This document shows positions 24,049 to 36,176 of a DNA stretch of 64,000 nucleotides, piece after piece (position 1 is the stretch's first letter; each line of letters begins with the position of its first letter). The stretch comes from Botryotinia globosa (Eukaryota > Ascomycota > Leotiomycetes > Helotiales > Sclerotiniaceae): assembly GCA_014898425.1 (NCBI GenBank), contig RCSZ01000008.1, positions 755,501-819,500 on the forward strand, given 5' to 3'. Position numbers and translations under genes: made by a program. The notes under the pieces were generated by a model, which made no database searches, was not told where the DNA came from, and was given only the letters and a program-made list of their open reading frames with translations.

Positions 24049-25875
24049 TTATTTCTTCTGCCTCTTCGAACTCTTATCAGTCCCCGTACTCATCACGCTC
24101 GCGCTTCTTTCAGGCGCAGCCGCCATATTTGCATCAGCGTTCTCAGTACCATCATTCTCACCATTACCCTGCGTGCCATCACCGCCTCTCTGTTCATTTC
24201 CCGCTCCGTTTTCTCCACTCTCTGTACTTTGTACTACAGCTGCCGCTCCTTGCTCTTCACTTCCGCTTTCTCCATTCCCATCATTTTCATTATTCGTCTC
24301 CTCCTTCTCATCCCCGGTACCATCCAGTCCTCCAGCAGCCGATAACCCACTCATTCTTCTCCTCCTCTTCTTTTCCTCTAACTGCGCCTTTAACACATCA
24401 ATTTCAGTTTGTAACTTCTCGGCCGCCTTCTTACTATCCAACAAAATCCCAATACTCTTGAACAACTCATCATAACCATGGGCGACATCTGCCGTGCCCA
24501 TAATTGGTTTCTCAGGAATGCCCAATTCAACCAACATATTTTTGATACGACCTTGTTGAATTGCACTCTTCGATGTGAGCGGTCTAATAAGTTTTTCACC
24601 ACGGAAATATGGACCACCTTGTAAACGATCATGATGCGAAACACCATAAACCTTTTCTTCTTCTTCTGTGAGTCTGCGGCGATCTGATGGTGTTTGAATA
24701 GACGATATGCTTCCTTTCTTATTACCCACTGCTGAAGTATTACCTGCGTTACCTGATGGTGCTGAGATGGACTCTCGAACATTGGAATCTCGTCTTGCAT
24801 CATATCCACCTGGCGTATTACCAGCGACAGGAGTAGCACCACCAGGAGTTTGACCTTCTTGAATAGGTTTTCTTTTCTTGCTTTTATCCTGTGTGAGAAG
24901 TTGTTGACAGAGTTGATGTAGACCCTGACTAGTGATGAAAGCACTGATATTGGAACTACTTGCAGGAGCATCGAGTCTGGCGTAAAGTTCTCTTCGCTCC
25001 TCCATGAATTTCTCTGAGCGAGCCAAGATACGTTTGAGTTCCACCATAAGACTTTCTTCTTCTCGAGCTTCTTCCTTTGTACGTGTGAAAACGCCCTCCA
25101 GGAAATCTTTCCTCCGTGTCTCTTGTACAGGGTCGAAATTCAACATCTTTTGATGTAAATCGAATTCCGCGGTATTCATTTGATGTAAAGGTTTATTTAA
25201 TGCCATCATAGCCGCACCAATTGTATAATATCTCACTTTCAAGTCTTCCATAGTCCTGTCTCGTCTAGCTATCGCTCCTTCCATGATGTCTTCCGGACTG
25301 TCTTGAGGTATATATTCGTATCGATCCCATATAACCGGCCATCGCAAATCATATTCCTGAACCGTTCTCATCAAATAATCCGTTTCTTCTCTCGACCAAT
25401 TCTCACTCTCCAGAATTTCTTTGTATTGTTCGTCGGTATAAGTCGGTACCTGTACTTTCACATTATACTTTGCAAAAGTCGAGTCCTCAATTATCTCCTC
25501 TTCTCTTTCCTTTCCCTTCTCCCCATCCTCCCCCATTTCCGTATCACCCTCCGCATCCTTCTCCCTCTGCCTTTCCTTCTCCCTCCCCTCAACCTTCCTC
25601 CAATGCTTTAGCACCAAACCATCCCCATTCCTCGCGCTATTTCTAAAACTCCTTGCTTCCCATTTCGTCGCCGGTTTTCGACTTCCAAATCTCTTCTTCT
25701 TGAAGACCGCTTCTTCTGGTACAATCGCAATAGGATTATCTCCGCCTAGATTTTGCACTTCTCTTGCCAGACCTCCCAATTTCGGTTTCTGGACAATCGT
25801 TTTTACTTTTTTCGGTCGAGGGGCTGAGGAGCTAGAGGGGAGATCCAGCATATCGCGAACATCGTGGGATGTCAT
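24049..25875 (-). CDS. SWC4: SWR1/NuA4 complex subunit Swc4 (DMAP1 homologue)
   Basis: A single exon encodes 608 aa, near the size of fungal Swc4. The N-terminus (MTSHDVRDMLDL, then PKKVKTIVQKPKLGGLAREV) and the SANT/Myb-like DMAP1 segment at about residues 144-190 (PTYTDEQYKEIL, WSREETDYLMR, RWPVIWDRY) identify it. Swc4 is shared by the SWR1 complex, which deposits histone H2A.Z, and the NuA4 acetyltransferase, and acts in the nucleus. A charged Glu/Lys/Arg region (about 95-130) precedes the SANT domain. The C-terminal 120 residues are rich in Glu, Gly and Asn and are probably disordered. It is divergent from the p24 gene, with starts only about 400 bp apart. Confidence 0.95.
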   Translation of the reverse strand: MTSHDVRDMLDLPSSSSAPRPKKVKTIVQKPKLGGLAREVQNLGGDNPIAIVPEEAVFKKKRFGSRKPATKWEARSFRNSARNGDGLVLKHWRKVEGREKERQREKDAEGDTEMGEDGEKGKEREEEIIEDSTFAKYNVKVQVPTYTDEQYKEILESENWSREETDYLMRTVQEYDLRWPVIWDRYEYIPQDSPEDIMEGAIARRDRTMEDLKVRYYTIGAAMMALNKPLHQMNTAEFDLHQKMLNFDPVQETRRKDFLEGVFTRTKEEAREEESLMVELKRILARSEKFMEERRELYARLDAPASSSNISAFITSQGLHQLCQQLLTQDKSKKRKPIQEGQTPGGATPVAGNTPGGYDARRDSNVRESISAPSGNAGNTSAVGNKKGSISSIQTPSDRRRLTEEEEKVYGVSHHDRLQGGPYFRGEKLIRPLTSKSAIQQGRIKNMLVELGIPEKPIMGTADVAHGYDELFKSIGILLDSKKAAEKLQTEIDVLKAQLEEKKRRRRMSGLSAAGGLDGTGDEKEETNNENDGNGESGSEEQGAAAVVQSTESGENGAGNEQRGGDGTQGNGENDGTENADANMAAAPERSASVMSTGTDKSSKRQKK

Positions 25876-26277
25876 TTTGAATAAATTACGTAGTAGTGTG
25901 GTGCGTGAATGGAATTTCTATCTTATCATTTCTTTGGAATCGTATCGTGAAATAAATCGACACTCTAAGAAGATACAATAGTAACGTGTCTGTTGATAAA
26001 TTATTAGAGGGGAAAAAGATGAATTGATTGTTGAAAGATAGTTCAATGTTTCTACGAAATATTGCGATCGCGAAATATCCCAAAAACCCAACCATTAAAC
26101 CGCTATCAACCGCTAACTTATCAGCACGTGAATCAACATATCCCTGTCCAAGAAGTCGCGAACGTGTTCTATCAATCCATTTGAATATAATAAGCCTTGA
26201 ACAAGCTCAATCAAATCATCCTCGCAAGCTCACTACTTCAACCCTCACAATACGCATATAACTCCCGGTAATCGAAA
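25876..26277. promoter_or_regulatory. Divergent promoter region between SWC4 and the p24 gene
   Basis: A 402-bp interval separates the two start codons, so it must serve both. It contains a palindromic E-box CACGTG at 26125-26130 and a GCGATCGC palindrome near 26064-26071. Whether either is bound is not known. Confidence 0.5.
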
Positions 26278-27239
26278 ATGCGCACATCTCTCCCCCTCAT
26301 TGGGGCCGCTCTCTCCGTCCTCCTTGCCCCAGTTCAATCCCTTTACTTTTATATCGACGGCTCAGCACCCAAATGTTTCTTCGAGGAATTGCCCAAAGAC
26401 ACATTGGTAGTAGGCCATTATGCCGCTGAGGAATACGATGAAAATACAAGACAATGGAGTAAACATGATGGATTGAACATTTTTATTTCCGTAGATGTAT
26501 GTATATACACCTCTCCTCCCTTTGCCCAATCTCCTCAAGTCCCATGTACACTCTCTATCTACACATCATACCTGAGTATACCAAGAACCTACTAACCTCT
26601 CCCCATCAGGAAGTCTTCGACAACGACCACCGAGTAGTCTTCCAAACCGGTTCATCTTCTGGTCGTTTTACCTTCACAGCCGCCGATTCTGGCGACCACA
26701 AAATCTGCTTTACTCCCTCCTCCACCTCTGGCTCTAGCAATTGGCTCAGCGCATTACATTCAAATGGCGGTATCAAGTTGACCCTCGATATGGCAATTGG
26801 AGAGACGAGTCAAATTGAAAGTGACGATAAGGGAAAAATCAATGATATTGTGCAAAAGGTTAAGGATTTGAATGGCAGATTGCAGGATATTAGAAGGGAA
26901 CAGGTTTTCCAACGGGTAAGTGCTGATGCTTATTTGCCCTTTACACATTCATCTACTTCGCTCTTCCCCATTTTCATGTTATCCTGAAAGTTCTCCTTCT
27001 CCTTCTCCAATGTCAACTTCAATCCCAATCCCCAATTCTAAATTCTAAACCCCCAACCCCCAAACCCCCAAACTAACCCACCCCCTTAGGAACGTGAAGC
27101 CGAATTCCGCGACCAATCCGAATCCACCAACGCGCGCGTCGTCCGCTGGACACTAATTCAACTCGTCGTCTTGGGAATCACTTGCGCATGGCAACTTTCG
27201 CATCTGCGAGCCTTCTTCATCAAGCAGAAACTGACTTAG
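26278..27239 (+). CDS. ERP1: p24/emp24 family cargo receptor, alpha subfamily (Erp1-like)
   Basis: Three exons (26278-26496, 26610-26915, 27090-27239) give 224 aa, the normal size. The protein has a signal peptide (about 1-21, cleaved near VQS-LYF), then a GOLD domain beginning [18 protein letters not shown] with the paired Cys residues KCFF and HKICF. A coiled-coil segment follows ([22 protein letters not shown]) and a single membrane helix near the C-terminus. The tail ends FFIKQKLT, which holds the FF signal for COPII and a Lys-based retrieval signal for COPI. Such proteins cycle between ER and Golgi and sort secretory cargo. The N-terminal motif fits the alpha subfamily (yeast Erp1/Erp5/Erp6) better than Emp24 or Erv25; the exact orthologue is uncertain. 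Confidence 0.93.
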
Positions 27240-29190
27240 ATGACCTTTTCTGTGGTCATGTTTCAATTCATCAATTGCCATCCGTGAAAGGGAAGGGGGA
27301 AGAATATAGAGAGAAAGAGCGAGCAACGAAGAGGGAAGAATGGAGGGTGGAAAATGGAATAATGGAGAAGAGACCTACGATTTACTTTCATTATGTACCT
27401 CTGTATGTTAGTGTAGCTGGTTGATTCGACCCAAAATGAGACGAGGCGGGATGAGATGAGATGAGGATTGCGCTGCAATGCACTGCTACGCATTTAAAGA
27501 ATTACATGAAACTTTTCTCCTATCATTCCTGCCTTAAACCATAACCCCCCAAACCCCAAAACGAAACCACAAGACAATGCAACACATAATAAGCTTTCCT
27601 TAGGTATATGATCATACATGCATGGTACATGTAGCTAGGCCATGTAAGTAGCTAGTGAGGAAACACTAATGCTCATACTCGAGTAACACTAACCAACTAA
27701 CCCCAATACCTACCTACCTCCCTACCCACTCATATATATCATATATATCATATAACACAAGGCTAGACAAGGCAAGGAAAAGTAAGAAAAAGTAAGGAAA
27801 AGTAAGGAAAAGGGGCTACTTACCTACCTACCTTCCTAGCTATGTAATATCTATATATCCATCTACCTACTAGGTACATATCTACATCTCTACACACCCT
27901 TTGTAATATATATATATCTAATTTATAACACTATATAAAACACACACACACATATATACATATAACATTGCATTACATTACATTACATTCACACCTTCAT
28001 ATACAAATCTACAAAATCTACACAACAAAAGATCCAAGATCCCATTATCAACAACTTCCATTAAACTATCATTCCTGCTTCATCTACTCTGCTAACCCAT
28101 CTCTCTGTCTTAACTGTGATTTGATTTGATTTGATTGATTGATTTGCCGGATGCTGATATGAGAGTCCACCCCTTTTGTTTCGCACGGTTCAGAAAAAAA
28201 AAAAAGATAGAGAAGAAGAAAAAAAGACAGACCCCATTACTTTTCTTTCCACATACACATTTTTCTCTCATTCGTTGCTACTGAAGTAAGATGAAAAGAG
28301 TAATATGACATGCAGCCCACCCATCCCATCCATCAGAACATACAAAAAAAGGAATCTCCTCCCATCACATCTCTCAATCCACCCCCATCAACTTCCCCAT
28401 ATGCATCTAATGTAGCAACCCTCTCACCACAACACGCAGACAAGCAGGAAAAAACAAAGACACACCACACTCCCAGTTCGCCATTGCTGCAATGTCACTG
28501 GAGAAGAGAGAGAAAAAGACGTGACACTCCGCTCGCTCCAAAGAAGTAAGATGGGAGAAAAAAAAGCAAACGGGTCAAAAAGCTATACATCGTAAAAAGT
28601 GTCCCCCGCTACCCATTCCAAACTTCCTTTCCTTGGGGATACTGAATTAAAGACCAGCGTTTCTTGGTACGTAGGAGAGCCATGATGTGATTCGACGAGA
28701 AAAGTGGGAAAATGCGATGCCACAGAATAATATTTTGGATGGGAGAGTGAGGTAGAGGGTGAGACGGGAGAGGGAAAATGTAAGAAAAACAATTATTAGT
28801 CTTGAAGTGCTTCGCTGAAGAAGTCCCAAATGCCAGATGCCAAATGCCAAATGCCAACCGAAGGTATTTTGTTTATGATGTACTTTCGTGTTTCAAACCC
28901 AGCTTCAGAATCGGGGAACAAGGTGTATGTAACCACAGAAGCAAAGATGAGGCTTTTTAAGAAACGACTTGGCGGTCAAGCTGATGCAACTCCGGTACAT
29001 GATCCTATTTGAAACGATTTGAAAATTGAGGTGTTCATTATAACCGACATTCAATATGAAGACGGCACGGAAAGTGAAAGAGTCGAGGAGGCGTAAAAAG
29101 TTCTTTGAAATGAAAAATGAATTATGGACAAGTGCTCAACCTAGTCACATGTTAGAATTTTTGATTTTGCTGAGAAGGTACAGGTGCATA
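27240..29190. other. Gene-free interval with simple repeats
   Basis: No coding region is recognised. It contains CCTA/TACC and GGAAAAGTAA tandem units (about 27700-27840), ATATAT and CACA runs (about 27900-27970), CATTA units near 27966-27990, an A-run with AG-rich DNA near 28190-28230, and an ATGCCAA tandem near 28828-28860. It should include the 3' UTRs of the p24 and casein kinase genes, which converge here. Confidence 0.55.
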
Positions 29191-30784
29191 CTAACCGCAG
29201 CACAGAGCTTTCATGATCTTTTGCATTGCCGTTGGTTGTGGCTGTTCTGATGGTCCCCTCCCGTTGGTGTTCAGTGGTGACTGTTGGACTGCGCTCATCC
29301 TCTGAGGTAAATTGTTTGAGCTGTTCTGGAATTGGGCTTGAGTTGAGCCTGCTGGTGTAGATACATCCTGAAGGCCCCCCGCCGCTCCGCTGTTGCGTTT
29401 CGGGGCTAACGCACCTGGGGCGTTTTGCCGGTCGCGAGACTTGCCCATCCCTGGCTTTATCGGAGATGGTGGCGGGGGTTGTGCGGCGTTTAAACGGGCG
29501 GCAGTGAGGTGACCGGGTGTCGTATTTCCTCCTCGAGTTGTTCCATGTAGTTCTCTTTGCGAGGCCCCTGGGACAGCATTTGGCTGATGTAGCATGTGTT
29601 GAGATGGATGTTGCTTCATAGCTTCCCATCCCTTGCCATTGTTCAACTTCATCCAATCATACTCTCCATCTTCAACCTCACCACTGTTCTTCAAAGCCTG
29701 CGTGAAGAGATCCCGCAAGTAATCGTAATCCGGTGTATCTTCGAAACCCAAGTTCCTCACATAGCTCAAGTATTGGTTGAACTCCTCTGGGAAACCATCA
29801 CAGAGATCCTTGATCGCGGTCGTTTGCTTCTTCTCACCAATCTTCTCGTACTTTTGCTTGTTGGTAGCAGCCTTCAATCCTTGCCATGGTAAACCACCTC
29901 GTAAGAAATACATGAAAACGTGACCCAAAGCTTCTAGATCGTCTCGTCTTGATTGTTCCCTTCCCAGATGTGTGTTGATACTCATGTATCTTGCAGTGCC
30001 CGACAACGACTTTCGCTCGCGGTAAGGAATGTGTTGCTTGGTCTTCGGATCCCGGTATTGTTTGGCCATGCCAAAGTCGACAACGTGGATAACATTTGCG
30101 GCTTTCGTGTTCGGTCGGCCAATTAAGAAGTTGTCGGGTTTGATGTCTCGATAGATCAAGTTCTTCTCGTGAATTGTTTGTACCCTCGAAAGCTATTTTT
30201 GGAATTAGTACATGCGAAGTTACTCGACCTCTGCAGTGTGGAAGAAGGAAACGAACCATTTGCTTTGCTACCATAACCACCGTCTTAGTTGAGAATCTTC
30301 TATTGCAGTGATCGAATAAATCTTCCAACGATGGACCAAGGAGATCGATGACAAGGATGTTGTGAAGGCCTTCTTGACCAAAGTAATAAACATTAGGAAT
30401 ACCAGCTGCATGGAATTAGCATCTCGACCTCGAGAATATCGTGATTGATGTACTCACGGCAGCCAACAAGAATCTTATAAGTTCGATATTCATCTCGCAA
30501 TTGTGGAGCGTCACTCTTTCGAGGCTCCTATTCATGATAACATTGTCAGCAAAGCAAAACCACTCGAAGCATCGTTTCCCCCTTTTATGTCGATCAATGC
30601 ATCTTTGCAGATGAAAGAATGAAATTGATGGCGACGACGATGAGGAAGAACGTACGAATTTGATAGCGACTTGTTGATTATTGAGTAGATTTGTTCCCTC
30701 AAAGATGACACCGAAAGAACCCTCTCCGATCTTCTTCCCTACGCGATAGTGAACGCCGACGACATTAGACGATGATGAAGCCAT
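29191..30784 (-). CDS. YCK1: Casein kinase I, palmitoylated Yck type (CkiA-like)
   Basis: Four exons on the minus strand: 30784-30656, 30527-30458, 30405-30257, 30192-29191, giving about 449 aa. The kinase domain begins [20 protein letters not shown], with Lys42 in VAIKF, the catalytic loop YRDIKPDN (Asp132) and DFG (Asp155). The CK1 signatures [13 protein letters not shown] and [12 protein letters not shown] are both intact. The C-terminal tail is Gln/Pro/Asn-rich and ends in CysCysGly, a dicysteine likely to be palmitoylated. That marks the plasma-membrane Yck1/Yck2 branch rather than the Hrr25 branch. Such kinases act in endocytosis, nutrient sensing, septation and morphogenesis. All three introns are conventional GT-AG; the last has the less usual donor GTTCGT. 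Confidence 0.95.
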
Positions 30785-30970
30785 CGTAATTGTATTAGGA
30801 GCTCTCGATTGAGCTCAAGAGGTTGAAGGATGTAGAAATAGGCCGTTGGAATTTGATGATCGGAATTGAAAGTCAAAGTAAAATTGATAGGCTAAATGAA
30901 TTGTTGCCTTTTTACCAGGAAGTAGGATTGAAGATCAACAAATTAAGGTCGAGAGAGAGAGATGCTTTTT

Positions 30971-31011
30971 TGGGGGGGGGGGGCTCGGGGCTCGGGGGGG
31001 GGGTGGTGGGA
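30971..31011. other. G-tract cluster, possible G-quadruplex
   Basis: Runs of about 12, 4 and 10 guanines, joined by CTC spacers, then shorter G pairs and triplets, lie on the plus strand about 190 bp upstream of the casein kinase I start codon (a minus-strand gene). Four or more G-runs within 40 bases satisfy the usual quadruplex pattern. Confidence 0.6.
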
Positions 31012-31176
31012 AATGAACGCGATGACTGTAGGCGGATGGGGTTTATCGTATTAGGCCAGTTGAAGATGAGTATTTTGCTACGATTGCCACAAAAGGGGAC
31101 ATTCAATGCAATCCCCAATGATATTGTCCCCAAAAGATGATGTTCTCTCTCTTTTTTATTATTATTTTTGGGATGG

Positions 31177-31490
31177 GGTGGTTTGGGTTGGGTTGGGTTG
31201 GGTTGGGTTGGGAGGGATTGTGAATGGATGAGATTAGGAAAGAAGGGTTGTGAGAGGAGAGGAGAGAGGAGAGAGGAGAGAGGAGAGAGGAGAGGAGAGG
31301 AGAGGAGAGAGGTGAGAGGTGAGAGAGAGGAGAGAGGAGAGAGGTGAGTGGTGAGTGGTGAGTGGTGAGTGGTGAGTGGTGAGTGAGTGGTGAGAGGTTA
31401 AGTGAATGGGTGAGTAAGGTTTTTGGGTTTTTGGTCGCAGGCGGCGAAGGCGGTGGGTGGGTGGATGGATGGATGGATGGATGGATGGGG
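31177..31490. repeat. GGGTT, purine-rich GAGAGG and GAGTGGT, and GGAT repeat cluster
   Basis: Successive tandem arrays: GGGTT-type units at about 31177-31205, GAGAGGA-type units at about 31254-31335, GAGTGGT units at about 31345-31392, and GGAT units at about 31462-31488. Confidence 0.8.
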
Positions 31491-31809
31491 GTTGGATGGG
31501 GTGGATTTAACTGTAAAAAGGTGTCTTTACCAAGGCTCAAGGGAGTTTAGGGACATTTATTTGATGAAATCTCTAATAATGATAATGATGATTTGAATGC
31601 ATAGGGAGGTACGATACTTGGATGAATAATCAGATGTAGTCGTCGTGGTATGATTTAGGTAGGAGGTGTATGATTGATTTATTTACATATAGACGTCCAA
31701 TGTAAATGTAATAACAGGCCAGAGACGATACGGAAAGGTAGAGTCGGCCAAGAAGGGGAAACTAGGTATTGGGTATTTGGTAATTACTAGGTCGATACTT
31801 TGCACAATT

Positions 31810-31925
31810 GAAGAGATATAGGATAGGATAGGATAGGATAGTATAAAATAAAATAGAAATAAATATAAATAGAAATAGAAATATAAGTAGAAATAGAAAT
31901 ATAAATAGATATATATATATATATA
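31810..31925. repeat. ATAGG and AAATAGA/TATA repeats
   Basis: Tandem ATAGG units near 31815-31842 run into degenerate AAATAGA and AAATATA units and a short TA run near 31908-31924. Confidence 0.65.
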
Positions 31926-32275
31926 CCTAAATAGGTATAAAATAAATACCAAATGAAAAGAGAGTGTGTTGCAGCTTTATTGACTGACTGACTGATTGAC
32001 TGGCTGACTGACTCTGATTACGAGTAATTTACCCATTGCTGTAGATATAAATACCCAATACATTTACCTACCCAGCCTACCTAGGTATCTCGGCCTCATG
32101 ATTACTTTTTCTCTTCTTTTCATCCATAATGTTCTCGTAAATTAATGTCCACGTTGGTCGATCTACTAATCAGGCAAATGGTAATCCAGCCGTGTGACAT
32201 TTGCGTATGGGAGCCCTGGAGTGGAAGAAGAAAAGGAAGAAAAAAGAGAGTGCGGTACGAGGTTGAGAGGGTAAA

Positions 32276-32323
32276 AGTAGGTAGGTAGGTAGGTAGGTAG
32301 GTAGGTAGGTAGGTAGGTAGGTA
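32276..32323. repeat. GTAG tetranucleotide repeat
   Basis: About eleven or twelve uninterrupted GTAG units. Confidence 0.9.
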
Positions 32324-32515
32324 AACCTCCCTCTCATTCTCTCTCGTAATTTACTTTCATTACTGACTTTCATTACTGACTTTCTTATTATACCTCCATC
32401 TGCACGCACCTACACTCCAGAGTCCAGAGTCCATACCTAATACCTATCCATCTACCTAGTATCCTAGTATTCATATTCAAAGCACAAAACCAAGTCTGAA
32501 CTTTCATCTCATACT

Positions 32516-32543
32516 CTATATATATATATATATATATATATAT
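32516..32543. repeat. TA dinucleotide repeat
   Basis: About fourteen TA units in a row. Confidence 0.85.
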
Positions 32544-33062
32544 CATATCACTCTAACCAACAGACAAGATGTTGTGAGACCTCGACAATCCAAAATTAAC
32601 AACAAATCTAACATGTACTTTGAAACTATACTCTTGCTGTGAAAACATACCTGCAGCTTGCAAGTTGTCGGTTGCAGGTCAAAATCACAAGGTCAAAAAA
32701 ATCAAAAGGTCATCCGTCCCAGCCTCCCAGACTCCCAGCCAGCTACACAACTAATACACAACCTCATCAACCCTACCCGACCCGACCAACCGACCACCCC
32801 TTCTCCAAACCACAAAGATAAAGATAAAAATAAAAAGGGGTAATGTTATGTCGGTAGGGGCTGAGATAGGTCGGTACTTACTAGGTTCCTACGGATATTG
32901 ATATCGCAGGTATAACAAGGCTGCATATCGCACATCGCATATCGCATATCATATACATACGGTGGGTGTATATCGCCTTGATACATCTATGGCCTACTCC
33001 GTACAATACCTCGGTAGATAGATATATGGCTTGAAAATGTTCTGATTATCTATTGTATTTAT

Positions 33063-33222
33063 GTTTTTATGTATATACACATACATATATATATATACTT
33101 ATACATATATACTTATACATATATACTTATACATATATACATATATACATATACACACATACACACATATATACTTATACATATATACATATATACATAT
33201 ACACACATATATACATATTTCA
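33063..33222. repeat. ATAC/ATAT/ACAC interspersed microsatellite
   Basis: Alternating purine-pyrimidine units of ATAC, ATAT and ACAC with a higher-order ACATATATACTTAT period. Confidence 0.8.
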
Positions 33223-33360
33223 TTCATCCACCCCAACTCTTTTCACATCTCATTTATCAATTTATCAAAACCATCATCTACCTAGTCTCCGCATCGGATC
33301 TATTCTTTGACTCATGTCAAAAGGGGCATTTTTCTTCTTCTTTTCTCTCTTCTTTTTCTC

Positions 33361-33415
33361 TTTCTTCTTCTTCTTCTTCTTCTTCTTCTTCTTCTTCTTC
33401 TTCCTCTTCCTCTTC
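33361..33415. repeat. TTC trinucleotide repeat
   Basis: About fourteen TTC units followed by a few CTC-containing variants. Confidence 0.9.
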
Positions 33416-33814
33416 TTTCCCGACAGACTAAGATGGATTGAGTTGACTGACTGACTGATGAATAATGAGCAGGTGAGAAAAGAGTTAAAGCAGAGGAATG
33501 GATGGAAAGACAAGTACTATGGAAGAGAGGAGAGAGGAAATGTTAAATACTCTTTTCTTACTGATTGACATTGTTATTTTTTCTCTTTCTCTTCGCTCCT
33601 TGTGAGAATTCAATATTGAAATTCTACATACTAGGTAGGTAGGGATATGTAAAAGTATCTATCTGTATCTTTATCACCTCCTTATTCACTCCAATATTAT
33701 AAAACTCTTAAAATCACCCTATTCTATTCATCCTATTCTATTCATCCTATCGCATCCCATCCATTCTATTCCCTAACAAACCTCTCTCTCTCCTTTCATT
33801 GGTGGAATCATTCA

Positions 33815-33868
33815 CCCAACTCCCAACTCCCAACTCCCAACTCCCAACTCCCAACTCCCAACTCCCAA
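33815..33868. repeat. CTCCCAA heptanucleotide repeat
   Basis: About seven tandem copies of a CTCCCAA unit. Confidence 0.85.
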
Positions 33869-34425
33869 GCCGGATATCGGTACAGTACCCTTTGTATTGT
33901 TATTATTAGAGCATCGACTAGGTATCTATCTACATCTTACATCTTACATCTACATCATACCGTACCTACCGACGGAGCACCTCCATAACCTTGGACCTAC
34001 TAGGTAGATACATAAATAGTCCTCTATCCTCCCAAATCAAATACATACCTCGCGATATCCATAGAAACCAATGAAATCAAAGTAAGCAAACCTGCAAAGA
34101 AGTCCCAATGGGTATCTCGACCGTCTCGAGATGGTATCTTCAACTTCTGATCTGCAGCCCCCAAGTTCCAATATCTTTTCTTTTCTTTTTCTATTTGTTT
34201 TTGATGATTAGGTAATTGAGTATTGAAAATCACGTGTGTGTTATGCACTCTATACCTAGTACATGCACAGGGACATACCTATATATACCTTGGTATACTA
34301 ATAACTCCCATCCCTCATCCCTATCCCTCATCTCTAATATCAATTTCAAAATCAAACCCCATCAATATAATTCACAATCAACTCAAACTCATAAAACTCA
34401 TCAAAGCAAACCAAAGTATAAATAA

Positions 34426-34815
34426 ATAAATAAGAATTTTTTATTATATTCTTTATATTCTTCTACGATATACTTATATTATATTATAATATATTACTTA
34501 TTAAATTCCCAGTATAAGATATCTCGATACTCTTACAACTAATAGAAAAAATCAAATACGAAAAATCTATTTATATCTTAATAGAAATTTAATATATAAA
34601 CAACAATTCAATATCATCTTTTCAAATCTTTATTAGTTTATAATTTCTATTAATAAATTCTTATTATTGAATTTAAAAATATTTAAAATACCAAATCAAA
34701 TCAATGCTAACTTTTAAGAAAAAGATTTTTTTCGGATTTTTGTTTATTTTGTAGGTTTGATATTTGGTTTTTTAAATTAATTATAAAATATTTCTTTATT
34801 TATCTAGATATCTTT
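34426..34815. repeat. AT-rich block without genes
   Basis: Nearly 400 bp of very AT-rich DNA, unlike the rest of the window apart from the inside of the element at 15362-15876. It leads directly into the TTTC array. No terminal repeats or coding potential are seen. It may be a decayed, point-mutated repeat. Confidence 0.55.
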
Positions 34816-34817
34816 CT

Positions 34818-34912
<95 letters not shown>

Positions 34913-34913
34913 A
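34816..34913. repeat. TTTC tetranucleotide array
   Basis: About 24 tandem TTTC units, nearly perfect, over about 98 bp. Confidence 0.95.
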
Positions 34914-35256
34914 GTTATATAATCTTTATATATCAAAGATCTAGATTGAAAAATCCTCTTATGGATACGTATTTTTGGATTCGATATATACTAGGTATAT
35001 TAAGAAGCTATAATCTAGAATCTAGAATCTACCCACCTACCTATCTCCAATCAACTCATCTCTTCCCTCTCATCTTCCCTCTATAAATCTCATTACTCAT
35101 GATCAAAGAAGAAGAAGTGTATCTACCTAGTAATAAAGTTACAAGTGAAAATCAGATTCGATAAGCGGGTGGATTTTAGGTGTCGAATTTGAATTCGAAT
35201 TTTGTAATGAGTTCGGAGTTCTGAGTTTATGGGTGTAGGAAATGATTGAGATATGA

Positions 35257-35400
35257 GATAATTATAAGATATTAGATATAAGATATAAGATATTAGATAT
35301 AAGATATAAGATATAAGATATTAGATATTAGATATTAGATATTAGATATTAGATATTAGATATTAGATATTAGATATTAGATATAAGATATTAGATATCA
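35257..35400. repeat. GATATTA/GATATAA heptanucleotide array
   Basis: About twenty tandem heptamers, mixing GATATTA and GATATAA versions, on the plus strand. Confidence 0.9.
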
Positions 35401-36016
35401 GATGAGTTTGATACTATATTGTCAAGTATCTAGATAGGTAGGTAGGTATTCAATTCACTTCTTTGGGCATCATATTGTTGTATAGATACCAGATAGGTAT
35501 GTATACAATTTCCCTGGGTAGTTATCTAGATAGATATCTCTAAACCTCATCTCCCTCCCTCCCAAGTTTTCCCTGGGAATAAATTGCTCTAATCTCAATC
35601 TCTAATCTTCAATCTTCAATCTCTCTTCTTCTTGTTCATATCTACTCATCTATCTATCTATTTATTCATCACCTTACTTCACCTCACTTCATCCCCTCAC
35701 ACCCAATCCCAACACACCCCCTTCATCTTAACTCAATAACTCTCCACAACTCCATAAATCCATCTCCAATCTCTCTATCCCACACCTCTCCCATCCATCT
35801 CCGAGTTTACACAACCTCACCTTACCCTATACTCTCTCGGCCGTTTTTCCAAACGTCCAATTCGTCTCTACATCACATATATCCCGATCGCACTTGTAGA
35901 TTCTGCGTTCCTCTTCCTTGTTCTCCTTCTCATATCTCATATTTCATATCTCATATCCCTCAAATCTCTAAAAGGTTTACTTCTCCTTATATCTCTACCT
36001 ATCCATCTCTCTACAC

Positions 36017-36176
36017 TTGTCTACTTTATACCTGTCTACTCTACACCTGTCTACTCTACACCTGTCTACTCTACACCTGTCTACTCTACACCTGTCTACT
36101 CTACACCTGTCTACTCTACACCTGTCTACTCTACACCTGTCTACTCTACACCTGTCTACTCTACACCTGTCTACAC
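36017..36176. repeat. 15-bp minisatellite (about ten copies)
   Basis: Tandem copies of a 15-bp unit, CTACTCTACACCTGT, nearly identical except for the first copy, which has a TTA in place of CTA. Because 15 is a multiple of three, the array stays open on both strands; neither reading resembles a known protein. Confidence 0.95.
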
